From: Treponema_C sp050320395
GTDB taxonomy: Bacteria; Spirochaetota; Spirochaetia; Treponematales; Treponemataceae
NCBI RefSeq assembly: GCF_050320395.1
Contig: NZ_CP144459.1
Coordinates: 558,001-622,000 of the forward strand
DNA: 64,000 bases
Direction: 5' to 3'
The position numbers were made by a program, and so were the translations under genes. Below, in pieces: positions 35,291 through 42,707 of this stretch (position 1 is its first letter; every line of letters starts with the position of its first letter). The notes below the pieces were generated by a model. That model did not search any database and had not been told where the DNA came from. It saw nothing but the letters and a program-made list of their open reading frames with translations.

Positions 35291-35740
35291 ATGCTTATCG
35301 GAGTTTCTCCCGTTATCAGTCCCGATTTGATTTCCGTTTTGCACCGTATGGGGCACGGCGATGAAATCGTATTATCGGATGCTTTTTATCCGGCCGACAG
35401 CTGCAATGCGCGGGTGATCCGTGCCGACGGCATAAAGATACCGGCATTGCTTGACGGTATTTTGCGTTTGATAAATATCGACCCTTACGTAAAAGATCCG
35501 CTTGTTATGATGAAGGCGGTTAAGGGCGACAGCTTGGATCCCGCCGTTGAAGAGTCTTATACAAAGGCGATAAAACATATTTATCCCGATGCGCCTTCAA
35601 TTACCCGCATAGACCGCTTTGCATTTTACGAGCGCTCCAAAACCGCTTTTGCGATTGTCGTTACCGGTGAAACGGTAAAATACGGCAATATTATCATAAA
35701 AAAGGGTGTAGTACCCGTTGCCCCTCATTGGGCAAAATAA
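35291..35740 (+). CDS. fucU: L-fucose mutarotase
   Basis: 149 residues from ATG 35291 with GGAGG six bases upstream. The sequence follows FucU/RbsD-fold mutarotases closely: SPVISPDLISVLHRMGHGDEIVLSDAFYPA at the start with the catalytic histidine in GHGDEI, VIRADG, LVMMKAVKGD and the C-terminal RIDRFAFYERSKTAFAIVVTGETVKYGNIIIKKGV. It interconverts the anomers of L-fucose so that the isomerase can use them. First gene of the fucose operon. Confidence 0.92.
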   Translation: MLIGVSPVISPDLISVLHRMGHGDEIVLSDAFYPADSCNARVIRADGIKIPALLDGILRLINIDPYVKDPLVMMKAVKGDSLDPAVEESYTKAIKHIYPDAPSITRIDRFAFYERSKTAFAIVVTGETVKYGNIIIKKGVVPVAPHWAK

Positions 35741-35791
35741 AATCGGTATACAGGGTGAGTTTCACTCTAAAAATATACAAGGAGTAATCTT

Positions 35792-36874
35792 ATGAAAAAA
35801 TTAGGATTGGTTTTGACGGTTCTCGTTCTTATGGCGGGAATGGTGTTTGCCGGCGGTTCAAAAGACGGCGCGGCAAGTGGAAAGGTTGTAATGGGTGCTC
35901 TTATCCGCAACCTTAACGAAACATTTGTCCGCGACTATGCCGATAACTTAAAAAAATTGGCCGCGGAAAATAACGTTGATTTAAAAGTTATGGACGGTAA
36001 CGGCGACGTTGCAACCCAGCTTGACCAGTTGAACACATTGTTGACCCAGGGTGTAAAATACTTTGTTATTATCCCCCAGGACACCGGTGCTACCGAGCAG
36101 ATGGCAAAGGCCATTAACGCAAAGGGCGGAGCCGCCGCTTTCTCCAATATTCAGCCTTCCGTTGCAGCTTTGAAAGTAGGCAAAAACTTCTTCCTCGCTT
36201 CTTCTCCCGAAAGCGTAGCCGGCGATATCCAGGCTCTTATTATCGACAAATATTTCAAAAAATATCCCGATAAGGCTCCCGGTAAAGTTGTAAACGCCCT
36301 CTTGTTGAACGGTCAGCTCGGACATCCGGCTCAGGTAAACCGCAAAAAAGGTGTTGTTGAAGGTCTTGCCGCACGCGGTTACAAGGTAAACATGGTTGCC
36401 GAAGATACGGCCAACTGGGGTGCCGCCGAAGCTCAGCAAAAAATGGACGCATGGATTGCGGCTCACAACGGTAAATTCAACGTTGTTATCGCACAAAACG
36501 ACGATATGGCTCTCGGTGCAATCGAATCCATGTTGACCAACAAATACACCGACAATCCTTCCGATGTTACCAAAGATACCAACGGTGACGGTACCGTATT
36601 GAAAGTACCCGTTATCGGTGTTGACGGAACCGAAACCGGTATGCGCTCTATGAAAGAAAACAAAATGTTCGCAACCGTTTTGCAGGACTCCGTAGGTCAG
36701 TCGACCACCGCCTTCGAATTGGTATATCAGGTTGCCACCAAGGGAACCGCTATCGGTTATACGACCAAGGCCGGCTTGTCCGCTGCAAAGGCCGTTACCG
36801 GTGAAGATCCCGTAACCGACACTGCCATTTTGGCTCAGTGTTTCCTCGTTCCCTTTAAGCCGATTGAAAAATAA
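35792..36874 (+). CDS. CUT2 sugar ABC transporter, periplasmic binding protein (MglB-like)
   Basis: 360 residues. Signal peptide with MVFAGGSKDG at the cleavage site; then a family-4 (ribose/galactose type) binding protein (VVMGALIRNLNETFVRDYADNLKKLAAENNV). The calcium loop DTNGDGT near residue 265 is as in MglB. Context with fucU and fucI makes L-fucose (or a similar deoxy/aldose) the likely ligand rather than glucose/galactose. AAGGAG precedes the ATG. A strong hairpin follows the gene and should keep its mRNA level above that of the permease. Confidence 0.88.
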   Translation: MKKLGLVLTVLVLMAGMVFAGGSKDGAASGKVVMGALIRNLNETFVRDYADNLKKLAAENNVDLKVMDGNGDVATQLDQLNTLLTQGVKYFVIIPQDTGATEQMAKAINAKGGAAAFSNIQPSVAALKVGKNFFLASSPESVAGDIQALIIDKYFKKYPDKAPGKVVNALLLNGQLGHPAQVNRKKGVVEGLAARGYKVNMVAEDTANWGAAEAQQKMDAWIAAHNGKFNVVIAQNDDMALGAIESMLTNKYTDNPSDVTKDTNGDGTVLKVPVIGVDGTETGMRSMKENKMFATVLQDSVGQSTTAFELVYQVATKGTAIGYTTKAGLSAAKAVTGEDPVTDTAILAQCFLVPFKPIEK

Positions 36875-36970
36875 GCGTCGGTTGTAACCGCCGTTTATCC
36901 CTTTATTTTACGGTAAGGAAGCGGATTTTTCGGTTAAAGCCGAACTGATGCTTCCTTAGGGTACAGGATG

Positions 36971-37004
36971 AAACTGTCCGCAAACCGAAGGTTTCGGACA
37001 GTTT
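36971..37004 (+). terminator. Partial terminator/attenuator after the binding-protein gene
   Basis: AAACTGTCCG (36971-36980) pairs with CGGACAGTTT (36995-37004), inner AAACC/GGTTT, followed by CCCTTATTTTT. Upstream at ~36917-36956 AAGGAAGC/GCTTCCTT form another hairpin. Since the operon continues, read-through must occur. Confidence 0.65.
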
Positions 37005-37039
37005 CCCTTATTTTTAATTACACACACAGGAAAATTCCA

Positions 37040-38566
37040 ATGAGTGACGAATATGTTCTCCGTATGGAGGGTATAACAAAGCAATTCCCCGGTGTTTTGG
37101 CGCTTGATAATGTTTCAATCAACGTAAGACCGGGTACCGTGCACGCTCTTATGGGAGAAAACGGCGCGGGAAAATCCACCCTCATGAAGTGTTTGTTCGG
37201 TATGTACCATCCGGACGGGGGCAGGGTTATATTTAAAGGTAAAGAAGTCAAATTTCACGATGCAAAAGACGCTTTGGAAGCCGGTATTTCGATGATTCAC
37301 CAGGAATTGTCGAATGTTCCGCACCGTACCGTAGCTCAAAATATTTGGCTCGGCCGCGAACCCGTGCGTGCCGGTAAACTGCCTTTTATAAATCATCATA
37401 AAATGATTGAAGATACGGCTCATTTGCTTAAACAGCTTGATATGCCCATATCGCCTTCGGCCAGAATGGCGGACTTGTCGATTTCGGCCCAGCAAACCTG
37501 CGAAATAGCAAAAGCGGTTTCGTACGGCGCCGCCGTTGTCGTAATGGACGAGCCTACTTCTTCTTTGTCGGAAAAAGAAGTTGAACATCTTTTTAAAATT
37601 GTAAACGATTTGCGCTCCCAGGGCGTTGCAGTTATATATATTTCACACCGCATGAACGAGATATTCCGTATTGCGGACGAAGTAACGGTTATGCGCGACG
37701 GTACAAAGGTCGGAACTTATCCGGCTTCAGAACTTAACGAAGATAAGCTTATAAACCTGATGATAGGCCGCGTTACAACCCAGCGGTTTCCGCCGGTCGA
37801 TACCGTGCCGGGTGAGGTATGTTTAAAGGTTGAACACCTTTCTTCGCCGAATCCCCATTCCTTCCAGGATATCAGTTTCGATCTGCGTAAGTCCGAAATC
37901 TTAGGAATAGGCGGTTTGGTCGGTGCCCAGCGCTCCGAAATGGTTGAAGCTTTGTTCGGTTTGCGCGCCGTTACGGTCGGCGAAATAACCGTTCACGGTA
38001 AAAAGGTTAAAATCCGTTCTCCGCGCGATGCGATTAAAAATAAAATCGGTCTTATCACCGAAGACCGCCGCGGTACCGGTATATTCCCCCTCTTGTCGAT
38101 TACAAAAAACACGGCAATAGCCGCGGTTACGACAAATACCGAAAAAAAATATCTGAATAAGTTCCGTCTTATCCGCCATAACGAAGTGGAAAAAATGGCA
38201 ACCGGTTTGAGCTTGCTGCTCAGGACAAAGACGCCGTCCATGAATACGCAAATACAAAACCTGTCCGGCGGAAACCAGCAAAAGGTTATCGTAAGCCGCT
38301 GGCTTATGACCCTGCCGGATATTCTCATTATGGATGAGCCGACGCGCGGTATAGACGTCGGGGCAAAGTATGAAATATACACCATAATGACGGAATTGGT
38401 AAAAGAGGGTAAATCGATTATCATGGTTTCTTCGGAAATGCCCGAACTTATCGGTATGTCGCAGCGCGTTATGGTATTATGTAACGGACGGCTTACCGGT
38501 ATTTTGGACAAAAAGGATGCCGATCAGGAATCGATTATGCGTTTGGCTACGAAATTTTCGGATTAA
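37040..38566 (+). CDS. CUT2 sugar ABC transporter, double ATPase (MglA-like)
   Basis: 508 residues, start ATG 37040 after ACAGGAAAA; the in-frame upstream sequence is the hairpin leader. Two tandem ABC cassettes: the first with Walker A GENGAGKST (~38-46), signature LSISAQQ and Walker B VVVMDEPTSSLSE; the second with the degenerate P-loop GGLVGAQRSE usual for this family, signature LSGGNQQKVIVSRW and ILIMDEPTRGIDVGAKYEIY. It powers the MglC-type permease encoded next. Confidence 0.93.
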   Translation: MSDEYVLRMEGITKQFPGVLALDNVSINVRPGTVHALMGENGAGKSTLMKCLFGMYHPDGGRVIFKGKEVKFHDAKDALEAGISMIHQELSNVPHRTVAQNIWLGREPVRAGKLPFINHHKMIEDTAHLLKQLDMPISPSARMADLSISAQQTCEIAKAVSYGAAVVVMDEPTSSLSEKEVEHLFKIVNDLRSQGVAVIYISHRMNEIFRIADEVTVMRDGTKVGTYPASELNEDKLINLMIGRVTTQRFPPVDTVPGEVCLKVEHLSSPNPHSFQDISFDLRKSEILGIGGLVGAQRSEMVEALFGLRAVTVGEITVHGKKVKIRSPRDAIKNKIGLITEDRRGTGIFPLLSITKNTAIAAVTTNTEKKYLNKFRLIRHNEVEKMATGLSLLLRTKTPSMNTQIQNLSGGNQQKVIVSRWLMTLPDILIMDEPTRGIDVGAKYEIYTIMTELVKEGKSIIMVSSEMPELIGMSQRVMVLCNGRLTGILDKKDADQESIMRLATKFSD

Positions 38567-38605
38567 GGAAAACCGAACATCACGTTTTTAGTGAGGAGAA
38601 ATATT

Positions 38606-39601
38606 ATGGAGAAGTTATTGATAAACCGCCGTACATTAAAGGAATTCGGCAGTAAATATACTAACTACATTACCTTTGTAGTGCTTTTTATCGTATTGGG
38701 TATTTTAACGAAAGGCGGTTCGATGGAAGTCGCATCGCTTCAAAACCTTGTTATTGCCGAATCGGTCAGAGCTTTCGCAGCACTGGGTGTCGGTATGATT
38801 ATCATCACACGCGGTATCGACCTTTCGATCGGTTTTATGGTATGTCTTACCACCAGTATCGCCGCATCTTTTTCGCAAAACCCCGATTACAGCTCGGCTA
38901 TGTATCCGGGTGTCGACTTTCCCTTGTTTTTGCCCATCGTTGCGGCAATGCTCGTAGGTCTTTTATTCGGCGCTTTTAACGGAACCCTCGTCGCCTATGC
39001 AAAACTTCCGCCCTTTATTGCAACCCTCGGTACCATGTCTTTGGCCCGCGGTATTCAGCTTATTTATACCCAGGCAAAGGTTGTCGGAAGCGTAAAGGAC
39101 AGTTATAAGCAAATTGCGCAGGGCTTTATAGGCCCCGTTCCGAACCTCGTCATTTATGTAGCGGTTGCATCCTTCCTTGTCTGGCTTTTGTTAAAACATA
39201 CGCGGTTGGGGGCAAACTTTTATGCAATAGGCGGTAACCCGCAGGCTGCCCGTGTAGCGGGAATAAATGTTGAAGCAAACCTCGTTATCGTATACGCTTT
39301 AGCCGGTCTTTTATACGGTATTGCAGGCGTTTTACAGTCTTCCCGCCTCGGTCTTGCCAACTCGCTTACCGGTCAGGGTATGGAACTTGACGCCATTGCG
39401 GCGGTTACGGTCGGCGGTATTTCCCAGTCCGGCGGTGTCGGAACCATGGGCGGTATGCTTGTCGGTGTATTGACGATGGGTATTATCAACTACGGTATGA
39501 CCTATTTAAGTATCGACTCATATTACCAGCTTTTGGTTAAGGGTACGATTATTATTATCGCCGTATATTTCGATATGCGCAAAAATGCCCGCAAAGCATA
39601 A
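38606..39601 (+). CDS. CUT2 sugar ABC transporter permease (MglC/RbsC-like)
   Basis: 331 residues from ATG 38606, GAGGAG upstream. About eight to ten membrane helices, with TRGIDLSIGFMVCLTTSIAASF near residue 75, LPPFIATLGTMSLARGIQLIYT and the conserved AGINVEANLVIVYALAGLLYGIAGVLQSSRLG loop. It forms the homodimeric channel of the presumed fucose importer. Confidence 0.92.
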   Translation: MEKLLINRRTLKEFGSKYTNYITFVVLFIVLGILTKGGSMEVASLQNLVIAESVRAFAALGVGMIIITRGIDLSIGFMVCLTTSIAASFSQNPDYSSAMYPGVDFPLFLPIVAAMLVGLLFGAFNGTLVAYAKLPPFIATLGTMSLARGIQLIYTQAKVVGSVKDSYKQIAQGFIGPVPNLVIYVAVASFLVWLLLKHTRLGANFYAIGGNPQAARVAGINVEANLVIVYALAGLLYGIAGVLQSSRLGLANSLTGQGMELDAIAAVTVGGISQSGGVGTMGGMLVGVLTMGIINYGMTYLSIDSYYQLLVKGTIIIIAVYFDMRKNARKA

Positions 39602-39649
39602 GCGCTTCGGATTGATACAAAAGGATTCTTAAAACGGGAAGTTACGGAA

Positions 39650-40627
39650 GTGGTTACGATAAAAGATGTTGCTCACGATGCAGGAGTTTCAACCGCAACG
39701 GTGTCGCGTGTATTGAATAATGACACAAAGGTTTCCGAAGAAAAACGCCGAGCCGTAAACACTTCCATTGCCCGTTTAAAATACCGCCTTTATCCGGCTG
39801 CCCGTAATTTAAAAATGGGAACAAGCAAAACAATCGGGGTGATAGCCCCCGAATTGTCCAACTATTTTTTTATGTTTTTATGCGAATGCGTGGAAAAAGT
39901 TTTGCGCCAAGCCGGATACTCGATGATTTTGTGTTGTTCCAACGATTCCGTTGCAATTGAAAAAAAACGACTTGATTATCTTGCCGGTCAGTTTGTCGAC
40001 GGTATTATAGCCATTCCCGTAAGCCCCTCATACAGCCATTTTAAACGCGTTCATAAGGATATTCCCCTTGTTTTGGTTGACCGCAATTTCAGCGGTTTAC
40101 CCACCGACTGCGTTTTGGTGGATAACAGCGGCGGAAGCCGCCAAGCCGTCTGTGCCCTCATAGCCGACGGTTTTAAAAGAATAGCCTTTATCGGCGGGCA
40201 TACCGATTCGATGACCAGCCATGAGCGCTTCGACGGCTATTCTCAAGCATTGCATGGGGCGGGCTTTAAAGTTGATGACAATCTTGTCGTGCAAACGGGG
40301 ATGAACCTGGAGGGCGGTTATAAGGCTATGGATATAATGCTTGCGCGTAGGACTCCGCCTGATGCCTACTTTTGCGTAAACCTTATGGTAACGCTCGGGG
40401 CTGCAAAACGGGTAATGGAAGAAAGTGAAGCGGTGCAAAAAAAAATAGTTTTCGCGGCCTTTGACGATGTCTATTATTCTTCGCTTATTTCCTGGTGCAG
40501 ATATTTTGTCGCTCAGCCTATGCAGGATATAGGAACAAAGGCTGCGGAATTGATGCTTGAACGCATTCGCAATCCCGAAAGGGAATATCGTGAAATACGA
40601 TTGCCTACAACGCTTATTAAACGTTGA
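39650..40627 (+). CDS. LacI-family repressor of the fucose operon
   Basis: 325 residues, GTG start. N-terminal helix-turn-helix MVTIKDVAHDAGVSTATVSRVLNND, then the hinge helix (LYPAARNLKMG) and the two-lobed sugar-sensing core ending MLERIRNPEREYREIRLPTTLIKR. It lies inside the operon, between the transporter and fucI, and a 16-bp LacI-type site with central CG lies over the operon's start region at 35231. Release by an L-fucose pathway intermediate is inference. Confidence 0.9.
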   Translation: MVTIKDVAHDAGVSTATVSRVLNNDTKVSEEKRRAVNTSIARLKYRLYPAARNLKMGTSKTIGVIAPELSNYFFMFLCECVEKVLRQAGYSMILCCSNDSVAIEKKRLDYLAGQFVDGIIAIPVSPSYSHFKRVHKDIPLVLVDRNFSGLPTDCVLVDNSGGSRQAVCALIADGFKRIAFIGGHTDSMTSHERFDGYSQALHGAGFKVDDNLVVQTGMNLEGGYKAMDIMLARRTPPDAYFCVNLMVTLGAAKRVMEESEAVQKKIVFAAFDDVYYSSLISWCRYFVAQPMQDIGTKAAELMLERIRNPEREYREIRLPTTLIKR

Positions 40628-40746
40628 CGGGTTTCGCATTATAGAGTACCGGCCGCTGCCGAAGCGTTTCCGGTACTTGACGGAAATAAAGCTTTGCTTT
40701 CGCTGAGCGTTATTTTCCTAATTGACTTGCCGTAGGAGGTACATAT

Positions 40747-42546
40747 ATGGCAAAAAGCAGACTTATCGGTGAATATCCTATCATCGGTATTCGCCCCACT
40801 ATCGACGGAAGACAGGGACCGCTTAACGTTCGCGCCGCTCTGGAAGAACAGACGATGAACATGGCAAAGGCGGCCGCAAAGCTTTTTAAAAAGCATGTCC
40901 GCTATACAAACGGTGAGCCCGTTAAAGTTATTATTGCCGATACAACCATCGGACGCGTTGCCGAAGCGGCTGCCTGCGCCGAAAAATTTAAAAAGGCCGG
41001 CGTAGACATTACCTTAACCGTAACGCCTTGCTGGTGCTACGGTTCGGAAACCATGGACATGGATCCGATGACCATTAAAGCCGTATGGGGGTTTAACGGA
41101 ACCGAACGCCCCGGTGCCGTTTATCTGGCCGCCGTTTTGGCAGGCCATGCACAAAAAGGATTGCCCGCATTCGGTATTTACGGACACGACGTACAGGAAG
41201 CCGATGCAAAAGATATTCCTTCAGACGTACAGGAAAAACTTTTGCGCTTTGCCCGTTCCGCCGTTGCAGCCGCAACCATGCGCGGAAAATCATACTTACA
41301 AATCGGTTCGATTTGTATGGGTATCGCCGGTTCCATCATCGACCCCTCATTCTTTGAAAGCTACCTGGGTATGCGCGTCGAATCCGTTGACGAAGTGGAA
41401 ATTATCCGCCGCATGACCGAAGGTATCTACGATAAAAAAGAATACGAAAAAGCCCTTGCATGGACAAAAAAGCATTGTCCCGAAGGCGTGGATATGAATC
41501 CGGCCAATATGAAAAAGTCGGATAAGGAAAAAGCCGAATCATGGGAATTTGTCGTTAAAATGATGTGTATCATCAAAGATTTGTACAACGGCAATCAAAA
41601 TCTTCCGGAAGGCTGCTCTGAAGAAAAGGTCGGACACAATGCAATCGTTGGCGGTTTCCAGGGTCAGCGCCAGTGGACGGACTTTTATCCGAACTGCGAC
41701 TTCCCCGAAGCCATGCTGAACTCTTCGTTCGACTGGAACGGCGCGAGAGAGCCCTATGTTTTGGCAACCGAAAACGATACCTTAAACGGCGTTTCCATGC
41801 TGTTCGGAAAACTCCTGACCGGTACAGCTCAGATATTCTCCGACGTACGCACTTATTGGAGCGCCGATGCGGTTAAAAAAGCTTCCGGCTACGAATTGGA
41901 AGGCGTTGCAAAAGATGCCGGCGGCTTTTTGCACCTTATCAACTCCGGAGCCAGCTGTTTGGATGCGAGTGCCGAAATGAAAGATAAAAAAGGCAACGGC
42001 ATCATGAAACCTTTCTGGGAAGTTACCGAAGAAGATCAAAAAGCCTGTCTTAAAGCAACCACGTGGTGTGCCGCCGACTTCGGCTATTTCCGCGGAGGCG
42101 GTTTTTCCTCGCGCTTTGTAACGAACGCCGAAATGCCCGTAACGATGACCCGTTTGAACATTGTAAAAGGCTTAGGACCGGTTATCCAAATTGCCGAAGG
42201 ATGGACCGTCTTGCTGCCGGATGAAGTAACCGATAAGCTTTGGCTGCGTACAAACTACACTTGGCCCTGCACCTGGTTTGCCCCGCGCATTACGGGTAAG
42301 GGTGCCTTTACTTCCGCATACGACGTTATGAACAACTGGGGCGCAAATCACGGTGCCATCAGCTACGGACACATCGGAGCGGACTTGATTACCCTTTGTT
42401 CAATTTTGCGCATTCCCGTTTGTATGCACAACGTGCCGGAGGATAAGGTGTTCCGCCCCGCCGCATGGAATGCATTCGGTATGGATAAAGAAGGACAGGA
42501 CTACCGCGCATGTAAGGCATACGGCCCCATGTACGGACAGTACTGA
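40747..42546 (+). CDS. fucI: L-fucose isomerase
   Basis: 599 residues, near the family's ~590. It starts SRLIGEYPIIGIRPTIDGRQGPLNVRAALEEQTMNMAKAAA and continues FucI-like throughout (SICMGIAGSIIDPSFFESYLGMRVESVDEVEIIRR; ATENDTLNGVSMLFGKLLTGTAQIFSDVRTYWS; NHGAISYGHIGADL). It converts L-fucose to L-fuculose with Mn2+ in the cytoplasm. AGGAGG precedes the ATG. The next steps (fuculokinase, fuculose-phosphate aldolase) are not in the window, so the operon is only the uptake and first-step part of the pathway. Confidence 0.95.
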   Translation: MAKSRLIGEYPIIGIRPTIDGRQGPLNVRAALEEQTMNMAKAAAKLFKKHVRYTNGEPVKVIIADTTIGRVAEAAACAEKFKKAGVDITLTVTPCWCYGSETMDMDPMTIKAVWGFNGTERPGAVYLAAVLAGHAQKGLPAFGIYGHDVQEADAKDIPSDVQEKLLRFARSAVAAATMRGKSYLQIGSICMGIAGSIIDPSFFESYLGMRVESVDEVEIIRRMTEGIYDKKEYEKALAWTKKHCPEGVDMNPANMKKSDKEKAESWEFVVKMMCIIKDLYNGNQNLPEGCSEEKVGHNAIVGGFQGQRQWTDFYPNCDFPEAMLNSSFDWNGAREPYVLATENDTLNGVSMLFGKLLTGTAQIFSDVRTYWSADAVKKASGYELEGVAKDAGGFLHLINSGASCLDASAEMKDKKGNGIMKPFWEVTEEDQKACLKATTWCAADFGYFRGGGFSSRFVTNAEMPVTMTRLNIVKGLGPVIQIAEGWTVLLPDEVTDKLWLRTNYTWPCTWFAPRITGKGAFTSAYDVMNNWGANHGAISYGHIGADLITLCSILRIPVCMHNVPEDKVFRPAAWNAFGMDKEGQDYRACKAYGPMYGQY

Positions 42547-42558
42547 AAACAATAAAAA

Positions 42559-42592
42559 AGGCCGCCCTCGGGATTTTCCCGGGCAGCCTTTT
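42559..42592 (+). terminator. Terminator after fucI
   Basis: AAGGC-GCCC-CGGGA pairs with TCCCG-GGGC-GCCTT around a TTTT loop, followed by TTTT; a strong GC-rich rho-independent terminator. Confidence 0.8.
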
Positions 42593-42665
42593 CCCGAAAC
42601 AAGGAAAACGGAACTGTCCGAAAACTTATGTTTTTGAACGGTTCCGGTTTTGCCTTGTTGTTGTG

Positions 42666-42707
42666 GGTTGTCAAAAAGGCTTTTACCTTATTGACAACCT
42701 TTTTTTT
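42666..42707 (+). terminator. Second plus-strand terminator before the greA gene
   Basis: GGTTGTCAA (42666-42674) pairs with TTGACAACC (42691-42699) followed by eight T. It backs up the terminator at 42559 and stops fucose transcripts from running antisense into greA. Confidence 0.78.
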
